Shown here one piece after another: positions 8,615 through 16,247 of a stretch of 45,300 nucleotides of DNA (the first letter of the stretch is position 1; every line of letters begins with the position of its first letter). The stretch lies in NCBI GenBank assembly GCA_000436075.1, contig FR884640.1, forward strand, positions 79,981-125,280, read 5' to 3'. The stretch comes from Eggerthella sp. CAG:209. Lineage in GTDB: Bacteria; Actinomycetota; Coriobacteriia; Coriobacteriales; Eggerthellaceae. Both the position numbers and the translations under genes were made by a program. Under the pieces are notes generated by a model, which worked only from the letters and a program-made list of their open reading frames with translations, was not told the DNA's origin and ran no database searches.

Positions 8615-9023
8615 AAATATCTTCCGGTTTGCATACGTCAAAGCCAGCTGCTGAAAGCTTAACGTCCAGAGAAGGGTCGGAAACCTTAAGCACATCGTAG
8701 GCATACTCGCCCACGATAAAGCAATGAGCGTACTCAACATTTACGTTGGTGTCATTCAAATAATCCATCAAATTGGCGAGTTCACCAGGTTTATTTGATA
8801 CCTTCACCGCTACAACATCAATGAGCTTGGCACGATAACCAGCATCGATTAGTGCTGCGCATGCTTTCTTGGGGGTATCGCAGAAGATGCGAAGGATGCC
8901 AAAGTCGGCAGTATCCGCCAAGAATAATGCCTGCATGTTAATGCCAGCATTGGAAATGGTGCGAACGGCGCTTGCCAAGCGGCCTTCTTCGTTTTCTAGG
9001 AATACAGTCAGCTGTGAAATCAT
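8601..9023 (-). CDS. Tandem ACT-domain protein
   Basis: 140-aa protein with two ACT repeats: QLTVFLENEEGRLASAVRTI near the N-terminus and DVVAVKVSNKPGELANLMDY near residue 72. It resembles the ACT gene at 3951-4361. Its ATG overlaps the paaK stop (TAATG), so it is translationally coupled to the ligase at 9023-10348. Conserved pairing of ACT with paaK at both loci suggests that it regulates the ligase or senses its amino acid-derived ligand. This is inference, as no ligand can be read from the sequence. Confidence 0.85.
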   Translation of the reverse strand: MISQLTVFLENEEGRLASAVRTISNAGINMQALFLADTADFGILRIFCDTPKKACAALIDAGYRAKLIDVVAVKVSNKPGELANLMDYLNDTNVNVEYAHCFIVGEYAYDVLKVSDPSLDVKLSAAGFDVCKPEDIYVID

Positions 9024-10348
9024 TAGTGCAAATTCTCCCTCATATCGATGATGCGCTTCGCTTTGCCTTCAGCGCGCTCAATAGTTTTCGGTTCGACGAT
9101 CTTAACGTCAACGGCAATCTGAAGGTTTTCCTTCAGGGCCTTCTGAAGGTCTTTCTTCAGCTTTTCGAGACGTCGAATTTCATCGAATGGGAATTCGGGT
9201 ACGGTTTCTACACGAAGTTCAGCGTGATCAAGCGTGCCCTTCGTGGTAAGTATGAGCTGGTACTGAGGAGCAATTTCGGGGAACGATACTATTTCCTCTT
9301 CGATCTGAGAGGGGAACACGTTTACGCCACGAAGAATCATCATGTCGTCAGTACGTCCGGCAATGCGGTCCATGCGGCGGAAGGTACGACCGCATTCGCA
9401 CTCGCCTACAAGAATGCGTGAGATGTCTCGAGTGCGATAACGAACCAAAGGAGAACATTCCTTGCATAAAGTAGTGAATACCACTTCGCCCCATTCGCCA
9501 TCAGGAACAGGCTGGAGGGTTTTAGGATCAAGAATTTCGATGATGAACTGGTCTTCGCAAACATGGAGACCGTGCTGTTTTTCGCATTCGCAGGCAACAC
9601 CAGGACCCATTACTTCAGAAAGTCCGTAGATATCGTAAACCTGAATACCCATTTTATGCTCGATCTCCGCGCGCGTTGCCTCTGAGCACGGTTCCGCACC
9701 TAAAATTCCAGCATGGATCGGGAACTCGTGAATGTCATAGCCTTCTTCTTGCGCAACTTCGGCGATATTTAAAGCATAAGAGGGCGTGCAGCATAGGCAG
9801 TCAACGTCGAAATCTTTCATGAGGCGAACTTGGCGTTTGGTGTTGCCGGTGGACATAGGAAGAACAGTGCAGCCTGCTCGTTCTCCTCCATTGTGGGCGC
9901 CAAGACCACCAGTAAACAAGCCATAACCATAAGCAATTTGCAGAGTAGAATCAGGTCCGCATCCCGCACCATAAAGCGCGCGAGCAAAGCAGTCTCCCCA
10001 ATTCTCAAGATCTTTTTGTGTGTAGCCGACTACCGTGGCAGTACCCGTGGTGCCAGACGAGCAATGAACACGAACTACATCTTTGCGCGGAACAGCAAAT
10101 AGGCCAAAAGGATAAGCGTCACGCATATCCTGTTTTACCGTAAACGGGAGTTTTGTGAGGTCGGCAAGTGACTTGATGTCTTCAGGGTTGATTCCCGCTT
10201 TATCAAAAGACTCCTTATAAAAAGGGATCTTTTGATAAACTCGCTTAACTAATGCCTGCAAACGCTCTAGCTGAAGAGCTTCCAGATCTTCGCGAGACAT
10301 GGTCTCAATATCCGGCTGATAGTACACTAAAGGCTCCTTCCGCGCCAT
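9023..10348 (-). CDS. paaK: Phenylacetate-CoA ligase family protein (PaaK copy 1)
   Basis: 441-aa AMP-forming aryl-acid:CoA ligase. It has the adenylate loop SSGTTGTATVVGYT, the YGLSEVMGPGVACE motif, a CECGR element and the C-terminal DDMMILRGVNVFPSQ with TIERAEGKAKRIID. It is collinear with the copy at 2615-3934 but clearly diverged, so the two probably differ in substrate. One may prefer phenylacetate and the other indole- or hydroxyphenylacetate. The ATG overlaps the stop of the vanW gene (TAATG) and its stop overlaps the ACT start, giving a tightly coupled vanW-paaK-ACT series. Confidence 0.9.
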   Translation of the reverse strand: MARKEPLVYYQPDIETMSREDLEALQLERLQALVKRVYQKIPFYKESFDKAGINPEDIKSLADLTKLPFTVKQDMRDAYPFGLFAVPRKDVVRVHCSSGTTGTATVVGYTQKDLENWGDCFARALYGAGCGPDSTLQIAYGYGLFTGGLGAHNGGERAGCTVLPMSTGNTKRQVRLMKDFDVDCLCCTPSYALNIAEVAQEEGYDIHEFPIHAGILGAEPCSEATRAEIEHKMGIQVYDIYGLSEVMGPGVACECEKQHGLHVCEDQFIIEILDPKTLQPVPDGEWGEVVFTTLCKECSPLVRYRTRDISRILVGECECGRTFRRMDRIAGRTDDMMILRGVNVFPSQIEEEIVSFPEIAPQYQLILTTKGTLDHAELRVETVPEFPFDEIRRLEKLKKDLQKALKENLQIAVDVKIVEPKTIERAEGKAKRIIDMRENLH

Positions 10349-12801
10349 TAAGCTGTGCCTTTTACGACAACTTTATTTTTGGGGGCATACGTAGAGGTGA
10401 AACTGTCTTCGTGAAGGATCTTCCCCTCATGGTCCTTCACCGTACGAACAATAGTAATACTGCTCCCGTCGACACCCGTTGTTTTTACGTACTCTTTACC
10501 AGAGGCTAACGTATCATCGGTTTTATACGTCGTTGAATACGGCTCACCCTTCTTCCACTCGCCGTACTCTGTGGAAACCTGATACTGGGGATCGACTCCC
10601 CATAGTGTAGCGGTTACCGATGTAGAGGTGTATGACATCATCACCAAAACATCTGAAGAGGTGTCGTTTTTCCAGACCAGGTCAAGATCGGGATAAGCGA
10701 TGGCGGCATCCCTGCCCTTAGGGTAGCTTTCAATATAAAGCGTATGGTTGTACCTTTTTTCTATCGGATAACCTGCAAGGTAAACTGAATTGAACACGGT
10801 TGTTGCAACTTGGCATATGCCTCCACCTACCGCATCGGAATACTCGCCACCAACGATTGCGCCAGCGGCTTGATAGCCTTTATCGGAGGTTGCTTCACCG
10901 GCGATATCGTTAAAGGACCATGATCCACCATTGGCTTTGGCAATAGAGCACGAAAGTAAATCTGCGGCAGTATGGATGTTGTTCACGCGAGCTTCGTTGC
11001 CAGATGAATACTGGGTAGTAAAAGAAGATAGATCGGTAATCAATCCAAATGACTTTGCGTCTTCAAACGACAGAGAAGATGGTATATCGGTGGAAGGAAC
11101 ACTGATTTGCGGAGCTTGAGTACGCGTTTCCTGAACAAAAAATGTGGTATTCAACGTATCCATCACGTCGCTCGCAACAGGGGCAGTTCCCTTAGCATTG
11201 GAGGAAACGGTTATCTGTCCGTTTCCGTCTTTGGCGAATGAAACCTGAAGCCCATCTGAGTCAATATTTGAATGGAGGGATGAAAGAAGGGCATTCTTCG
11301 TTTTTGATTCATCAAAAATAGGAGAAAGGGCCCAACGTCCCTCCCCTTCTTCCGACAGATTGGTAGTAATAAGGTTCCCCAAATCAGCAGAAGAAGCGTT
11401 CCATGTCTGATCTCCATAGACGAATGAAGCGCCTGCAGCAATTGACGCATTCACGGTGCCTGCCGCTTTTTTAGCATCATCCTCGTTTGCTTGCAGTGGC
11501 ATGTATTGTGTTTCGAGAACGATTTTGGTTGCTGGTTCAGTCCCTAAAAATGTTTCGTTCAGATGGCTGGCAAGCCACTCGGCAGTTACTTCGTTGCCGT
11601 CGTTCCCGTTGGTAACTGATGCAACACCATCATTAATGGAAATTCCGAAATTGATGCGTTTATTACCTACCGCGGAAGTCATCTGATCCGACAGAGAGGC
11701 GATCTTTTCATCGTTGTAGGAGCAGGTTAATGGGATATGTTTGCCGAAAATACCCGCACCAATACGACCGATAATACTGCCATCGTTCCTGCCGACCTCG
11801 AAAGCTTGCTCAACAAGAGAGTCGATATCGAGCGTAGCTTCTACTTCATTGCTTGGAATAGTCCATTGAGTACGATTCGACAAAGACTGTTCATATGAGA
11901 TCTGCTCCTCGATGTTCGCATCGGTGTCAGTTGTTTTAGGGTTGTCTAAGTTATCTTGCGTTGTGAAGAAGGTTGCTACGTTGGAAGAAACGCGTTGAGA
12001 GTATTCGCCGGAAACGCAGTCTACTGCCTCGTCTTTCGTGAGGCCGCCAACGGCGACGTCACCAATCACAACACCTTCGTAGATTTTATTTCCATTAATT
12101 AGTCCATCTACGCCACAAATAACCAAAACTGCAAGCAGCGCAACACAAGCGATTGCAACTTTGTTAGGTGAGGTTACTTTCTTGTGGTTCGACATGGCTT
12201 TAGTGCCAGCATTGGACGCATGACCAGAACCGACCCTTGAAGAAGGTCTGTTTCCACTAACCTCTTTTTGAGAATAGATGCCCTTGGCAAGATGTGATTG
12301 GCCCAAGGTTGAAGCTGAGTGCCTTGGAGGGTTTGATTTTCTTTGACGCTGAGCTGTATTTGCACGATTTCGAGACAGGGCATCGTTTTGTCTGGATGCC
12401 GTTCGAGCGCCATTGCTTGTTTGCTGAAATGCTGTTTCAGAGCGCGAGGAAACAGCGCGCACTCTTCGAGTAGAAGCGTTTTGGCTACGTTCGGGTTTGG
12501 GGGCAGGACGCATAGAAGCGGGCTGTGACTGCTTTTTTTTTGCCTGATTAACCGGTTGTCTTGGGGGTTGTACCTGGGTTCTCTTAGCACCTTGTTCGCG
12601 TATGCGGTTAATTCGCTCAGAAGAGAGAAGCGTACGTTCGACGGGTTCAGGATTTGTTGGCCTGCGCTGTGGGTAAGCGTTTTGGCGCGATTGGCTTGCT
12701 GTCTTGCTACTGCGAGATTGCCTCTGGCTGGTTTTTTGCGAACGAAACTGACGATGCGTTGCATCGGAATTGCGAGGAGTATTTCTTCTCTTATCAGTCA
12801 T
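10348..12801 (-). CDS. VanW-family envelope protein with disordered basic N-terminus
   Basis: 817-aa membrane-anchored wall protein. Residues 1-210 are low-complexity, rich in Arg, Gln, Ser and Pro, and probably cytoplasmic and disordered. One transmembrane helix follows (VAIACVALLAVLVICGVDGL). The extracellular part contains two YoaR-like putative peptidoglycan-binding regions (around IYEGVVIGDVAVGGLTKDEA and onward) and then a VanW domain with SFNDIAGEATSDKGYQAAG, GGGICQVATTVFNSVYLAGY and RYNHTLYIESYPKGRDAAI. The last 80 residues are beta-rich, G5-like. VanW proteins occur in Gram-positive envelopes, and the biochemical role is unsettled. It begins three bases after the pgsA stop and overlaps paaK, so envelope and aromatic-acid genes share a transcript. 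The ribosome site is weak. Confidence 0.9.
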   Translation of the reverse strand: MTDKRRNTPRNSDATHRQFRSQKTSQRQSRSSKTASQSRQNAYPQRRPTNPEPVERTLLSSERINRIREQGAKRTQVQPPRQPVNQAKKKQSQPASMRPAPKPERSQNASTRRVRAVSSRSETAFQQTSNGARTASRQNDALSRNRANTAQRQRKSNPPRHSASTLGQSHLAKGIYSQKEVSGNRPSSRVGSGHASNAGTKAMSNHKKVTSPNKVAIACVALLAVLVICGVDGLINGNKIYEGVVIGDVAVGGLTKDEAVDCVSGEYSQRVSSNVATFFTTQDNLDNPKTTDTDANIEEQISYEQSLSNRTQWTIPSNEVEATLDIDSLVEQAFEVGRNDGSIIGRIGAGIFGKHIPLTCSYNDEKIASLSDQMTSAVGNKRINFGISINDGVASVTNGNDGNEVTAEWLASHLNETFLGTEPATKIVLETQYMPLQANEDDAKKAAGTVNASIAAGASFVYGDQTWNASSADLGNLITTNLSEEGEGRWALSPIFDESKTKNALLSSLHSNIDSDGLQVSFAKDGNGQITVSSNAKGTAPVASDVMDTLNTTFFVQETRTQAPQISVPSTDIPSSLSFEDAKSFGLITDLSSFTTQYSSGNEARVNNIHTAADLLSCSIAKANGGSWSFNDIAGEATSDKGYQAAGAIVGGEYSDAVGGGICQVATTVFNSVYLAGYPIEKRYNHTLYIESYPKGRDAAIAYPDLDLVWKNDTSSDVLVMMSYTSTSVTATLWGVDPQYQVSTEYGEWKKGEPYSTTYKTDDTLASGKEYVKTTGVDGSSITIVRTVKDHEGKILHEDSFTSTYAPKNKVVVKGTA

Positions 12802-12804
12802 ACG

Positions 12805-13461
12805 TTATTCGGAGTTATCGGTTGAGAGTCCATCTTTTTCTAACGCCTTAGCCGCTTTCATGCCGCTAACGCCTTTTGCAATGTAATAGGAGGTGGTGAT
12901 GATACACAAGATCAGCCCTAAATAGGTAAACCAGAAGCCCCATGAGTATAAACCGGTACAAAGCCCGGGCAACCAGGGGACTCCGACTATACCCAGGCCG
13001 CTGAGCAAGGGTGCATTGAGCAGAATTCCGGCAAAACCGATATAGAGGCAAGTGGTGGAAAACTTGCCAAGATAAATAACGGGTACGCGAACCTTCCATC
13101 GAGAAAGAAGATAGCTTCCGCCAACAAGCATAATGAGATCGCGAGCAACAACAACGACAATAATCCAAAGAGGAAGACGACCGACAAAGAACAATCCCAA
13201 TACGCCTGAAATCATAAGAAGGCGATCAACAAACGGGTCAAGAAGCTGACCAAGCTTGGAAACAGAATTGGTACGACGGGCAACCTGACCGTCTACCCAG
13301 TCAGTCGAGGCGGCAACAGCAAATACAAGAGTGGCAGCCAGGTTGAAGTCGTTGAAAAGAAGAACCAAGAAGACGGGGATCATACAGAGTCGAATTGCAG
13401 ATAGCAGATTTGGAATAGTGAAAACCTTATCGCTAACTTTATAGTCGGTGCTTTGTCCCAT
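12805..13461 (-). CDS. pgsA: CDP-diacylglycerol--glycerol-3-phosphate 3-phosphatidyltransferase
   Basis: Membrane enzyme for the committed step of phosphatidylglycerol synthesis. The CDP-alcohol phosphotransferase signature D-x2-D-G-x2-A-R-x8-G-x3-D-x3-D is complete, from DWVDGQVARR to GQLLDPFVD. Four to six hydrophobic helices are visible. The frame extends to 13524, but the ATG at 13461 follows GGGGGA five to six bases upstream and lies after the hairpin at 13479-13502, so it is preferred (218 aa). It is the first gene of the run reading towards gluQRS. Confidence 0.88.
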   Translation of the reverse strand: MGQSTDYKVSDKVFTIPNLLSAIRLCMIPVFLVLLFNDFNLAATLVFAVAASTDWVDGQVARRTNSVSKLGQLLDPFVDRLLMISGVLGLFFVGRLPLWIIVVVVARDLIMLVGGSYLLSRWKVRVPVIYLGKFSTTCLYIGFAGILLNAPLLSGLGIVGVPWLPGLCTGLYSWGFWFTYLGLILCIITTSYYIAKGVSGMKAAKALEKDGLSTDNSE

Positions 13462-13478
13462 ACAAGTCCCCCACGTAA

Positions 13479-13502
13479 GAACCGGGCCATGAGGCCCGGT
13501 TC
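13479..13502 (-). terminator. Hairpin after the ech operon
   Basis: Ten-base arms GAACCGGGCC and GGCCCGGTTC are perfectly complementary around ATGA. The hairpin lies between the echF stop (13538) and the pgsA start (13461). On the minus strand it is followed by TTACGTG, so the U-tract is short. It may be a weak intrinsic terminator allowing some read-through into pgsA. Confidence 0.6.
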
Positions 13503-13537
13503 TAAAATGTACCGTTATATGCAAAGAAGCGGCTTGC

Positions 13538-13996
13538 TTATGCGTTTGGTCCTTTTGCGGCAGCAGCTTTAGCGGCTTTTGCTTCTTTTGCTGCCTTGAT
13601 TCTAGCAGCTTTCTCGGCTTCTTTCTTTGCCAGTGCTTCTTTTTCCTCCTCGGTGGGTTCGGGCTTTTTAAAACTTTCTACTTCTTTAACCGTAGATGGG
13701 TGTACCAGAACAGCATCCATCAAAAGACATCCTTTAGGACATTCACGTACGCAAGTGTCGCATTGAATGCATTTAAAATGGTCGATTGACCAGGTACTAT
13801 CTTTCTTGTTAACCGATATCGCACCAGTAGGACAGCGTTTTTCGCAGATACCGCAATAGATGCAGTTCTCTGGGCTAAAAACAACCTTTCCTCTCAGCGC
13901 AGCGGGATGCTCGGGCTCCTCAAACGGATACCGAACCGTTTCCGGTTTTCCAAAAAGAGACCGAAGGGTCATTTTACCAAGCTTGAAACCACCCAT
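13538..13996 (-). CDS. echF: Ech hydrogenase ferredoxin-like subunit (NuoI type)
   Basis: 152-aa polyferredoxin subunit linking ferredoxin to the hydrogenase small subunit. Two [4Fe-4S] motifs are complete: Cys 45, 48, 51, 55 (CIYCGICEKRCP) and Cys 76, 79, 82, 86 (CIQCDTCVRECP). The C-terminal 40 residues are an unusual Glu/Lys/Ala-rich tail ending in repeated KAAKA units, like the tail of EchD two genes upstream. The frame is open to 14071, but the ATG at 13996 has AAAGGTAAG upstream and follows the echE stop by five bases. Last gene of the ech operon. Confidence 0.9.
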   Translation of the reverse strand: MGGFKLGKMTLRSLFGKPETVRYPFEEPEHPAALRGKVVFSPENCIYCGICEKRCPTGAISVNKKDSTWSIDHFKCIQCDTCVRECPKGCLLMDAVLVHPSTVKEVESFKKPEPTEEEKEALAKKEAEKAARIKAAKEAKAAKAAAAKGPNA

Positions 13997-14001
13997 AGGT
14001 C

Positions 14002-15090
14002 TTACCTTTCTGTGCAGCTGATGCAGGGGTCGATAGTGAGGACGATCATGTTGACATCGGATATTTCGCATCCCTTTAGAGCCATGGTCATGCCTGCGAT
14101 GTTCTGAGAAGTAGGGGTTCTGATGCGCATGCGCTCGAGATATTTGGTGCCGTTACCAGCAGCGTAGTAATACACCTCACCTCGGGGTTGTTCCAAAATG
14201 CTCGAAGCCTCAGCACCATCTTCTGGAGCTCCCTTAACAGGATTCAAGATAGGTCCATCTGGAATCTTATCGATAAGCTCGTTAACAATATCTATGGATT
14301 GAAGAACTTCATTCGCACGTACTTTTATACGAGCGTAACAATCACCTTGAGTGTCGAGAATTGGCTCAAATGAAGAGAGATTGCCATAAGCGCCGATTCC
14401 CAAGCAACGAACATCGTTGTTGAAATTGCTAGCGCGAGCAAAGGGACCAACCATGCCATATTCTCGCGCATGTTCTTCGTCAATGAAGCCAACGCCAACG
14501 GTGCGATTCTTTACAGAGGAATCTTTTAGGAAAGCGTTGCAGATTTCAGCGTATTCCTTCTTAAGAGAATTGAGGGTGTCTTTGATTGCTGCAAGAGTAG
14601 GCGCTTCGATATCCTTAGCAACACCACCAAGCAGCGTGTACGAAAGGATGACACGACCACCTGCAACAGCTTCAAAAATGTCAAGAATACGCTCACGCAG
14701 ACGCCAGCAATGCATAAAAAGCGCCTCATAGCCGAACGCATCCGCTGCCAAGCCCATCCAAAGCAAATGGGAGTGAATGCGAGAAAGCTCATGCATGATC
14801 ACACGAAGAAACTCGGCGCGTTTAGGCACCTCAACATTCATCATGCTTTCAATGGTCTGCGCATATCCATAACTATGACCAAAAGCGCAAATGCCACAAA
14901 TTCGCTCAGCGACGTAAATGTATTGATGAATGTCCCGCGTTTCAACAAGCTTTTCAAGGCCACGATGGACAAAACCAATCTGAGGAAGAACATCCACTAC
15001 GGTTTCATCTTGGACTACGAGATCGAGATGAAGCGGTTCTGGCAGCACCGGATGTTGAGGGCCAAAGGGAATCACTTGAGCCTTACCCAT
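14002..15090 (-). CDS. echE: Ech [NiFe]-hydrogenase large subunit (NuoD type)
   Basis: Catalytic subunit of a group 4 membrane-bound [NiFe] hydrogenase. Both Ni-Fe ligand pairs are present: RICGIC with Cys65 and Cys68, and DPCISCTER with Cys356 and Cys359. This separates it from complex I NuoD, which lacks these cysteines. The protein ends exactly at the Arg where other [NiFe] large subunits are cut by their maturation protease, so no C-terminal peptide needs removal. The length of 362 aa is typical of EchE. The ATG is two bases after the echD stop. Maturation genes (hypA-hypF) are not in the window. The probable reaction is reduced ferredoxin plus protons to H2, coupled to ion translocation. 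Confidence 0.94.
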   Translation of the reverse strand: MGKAQVIPFGPQHPVLPEPLHLDLVVQDETVVDVLPQIGFVHRGLEKLVETRDIHQYIYVAERICGICAFGHSYGYAQTIESMMNVEVPKRAEFLRVIMHELSRIHSHLLWMGLAADAFGYEALFMHCWRLRERILDIFEAVAGGRVILSYTLLGGVAKDIEAPTLAAIKDTLNSLKKEYAEICNAFLKDSSVKNRTVGVGFIDEEHAREYGMVGPFARASNFNNDVRCLGIGAYGNLSSFEPILDTQGDCYARIKVRANEVLQSIDIVNELIDKIPDGPILNPVKGAPEDGAEASSILEQPRGEVYYYAAGNGTKYLERMRIRTPTSQNIAGMTMALKGCEISDVNMIVLTIDPCISCTER

Positions 15091-15092
15091 TG

Positions 15093-15791
15093 CTACTCAC
15101 CTTCCTTGGCTGCAGTTTCAGCCTGTCGTTTTGCTTTTGCCTCCATTGCCGCACGTACTTTAGCGGCTTTTTCAGGATCCATACCAGCGAGCTTATCCTC
15201 AAGATCGCTGGCACTCGAAGAGGCTGTAGCCTTTGCTGCCTTTGCGGCTTTAGCTTTCATGGCAGCACGAACCTTTGCGGCTTTTTCGGGATCCATATTT
15301 GACAGTTTGGCTTCTAGCTCTTCATCGCTTTGGGCTGAAGGCTCAGTTGCTTGCTGCTTTGCCTTTGCTGCACGCGCAGCCTTTGCAGCGGCAAGTTTAG
15401 CCGCTTTTTCACGAGCAGCAAGTTGGGCTGGCGTGACAATGGTCATAGGCGCTTCAACTCCCTCGCCGAAGGAATAGAACTTGCCTTGAAAATCGATAAG
15501 GTTTCCAACGATGTTAACGCCAAACAAATCATGCGCTTCGTTTTCAAAAACGAAAGCTGCAATAAATAATTCAGTTACTGAGGGAACCTCGGTAACGCCT
15601 TTCTTGATACCAGAGACCTTGTAGTTAATCATTTCGGACTCTTTGATAAAGGTATAGATAAGCGTAATCGAATCATCGCGTTCAAGCTTGGGACATAATT
15701 GAGCGAGACGGTAACCTTCGTTTTTACGCTCTTTGCAGGTGTCGATGAGCTTGTCGAGCGGAATTGAGCGGAAATCTTGTGTAATCGCCAT
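15093..15791 (-). CDS. echD: Ech hydrogenase NuoC-like subunit with repeat-rich tail
   Basis: Residues 1-120 form a NuoC/30-kDa-like domain, with the signature TELFIAAFVFENEAHDLFGV. This normally docks against the large subunit. Residues 120-232 are an Ala/Lys-rich tail with two near-identical copies of a module containing MDPEKAAKVRAAM, coded by 15126-15203 and 15240-15317. EchD of model organisms is about 120-130 aa, so the tail nearly doubles its size. It is probably helical, perhaps coiled-coil. Its function is unknown. The gene lies between echC and echE with gaps of two to three bases. Confidence 0.9.
   Translation of the reverse strand: MAITQDFRSIPLDKLIDTCKERKNEGYRLAQLCPKLERDDSITLIYTFIKESEMINYKVSGIKKGVTEVPSVTELFIAAFVFENEAHDLFGVNIVGNLIDFQGKFYSFGEGVEAPMTIVTPAQLAAREKAAKLAAAKAARAAKAKQQATEPSAQSDEELEAKLSNMDPEKAAKVRAAMKAKAAKAAKATASSSASDLEDKLAGMDPEKAAKVRAAMEAKAKRQAETAAKEGE
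15126..15317 (-). repeat. Tandem duplication in the echD tail
   Basis: Two imperfect copies of about 78 bases (15126-15203 and 15240-15317), separated by 36 bases, each encode L-E-x-K-L followed by MDPEKAAKVRAAM and a KAKA run. Protein identity between copies is high, but the codons differ at many third positions. This suggests an older duplication kept for its protein sequence rather than a fresh slippage event. Confidence 0.75.
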
Positions 15792-15794
15792 GAG

Positions 15795-16238
15795 CTATGC
15801 ACCCCTTTTCTGCTCTTTAATCTTTTTCGCTTTTTCTTCAAGAACGGCAACGCCTTCAACAACAGCATCGATGATAGCCTCAGGACGGACCGCGCAGCCA
15901 GGAGCATATACGTCGACCGGAATTGCTTTATCCACTCCCCCAATTACGTTATAGCAATCGTGGAATATACCGCCAGAGCATGCGCATATTCCGCAAGCAA
16001 CCACAACCTTAGGCTCTACCATCTGGTCGTAGATTTCTTTGACGACATCGATATTTCGCTCATTTACGCTTCCGGTAACTAAGAAAATATCAGCATGCTT
16101 GGGATTGCCCGTATTCACCACACCAAATCGCTCTGCATCGTAGAGCGGTGTCAGAGCAGCAAGGACTTCGATATCGCAACCGTTGCAGCTGGACGCATCG
16201 TAATGGATGATCCAAGGAGATTTCGAGATATGAGACAT
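15795..16238 (-). CDS. echC: Ech hydrogenase small subunit (NuoB type)
   Basis: 147-aa small subunit carrying the proximal [4Fe-4S] cluster. Candidate ligands are Cys18 and Cys21 (SSCNGCD), a cysteine in ACGICACSGG (82, 85, 87) and Cys115 (PGCAVRPE). This is the NuoB/EchC pattern. It passes electrons from EchF to the Ni-Fe centre in EchE. It sits between echB and echD with very short gaps. Confidence 0.92.
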   Translation of the reverse strand: MSHISKSPWIIHYDASSCNGCDIEVLAALTPLYDAERFGVVNTGNPKHADIFLVTGSVNERNIDVVKEIYDQMVEPKVVVACGICACSGGIFHDCYNVIGGVDKAIPVDVYAPGCAVRPEAIIDAVVEGVAVLEEKAKKIKEQKRGA

Positions 16239-16247
16239 TGATTCTCC

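Noticed and set aside
12174..12764. Second minus-strand frame of 196 codons inside the VanW gene
   Set aside because: Out-of-frame reading of the low-complexity Arg/Gln-rich N-terminus of the VanW protein.
14710..15477. Plus-strand open frame of 255 codons opposite echD/echE
   Set aside because: The Ala-rich second half is just the complement of the echD repeat tail. No independent support.
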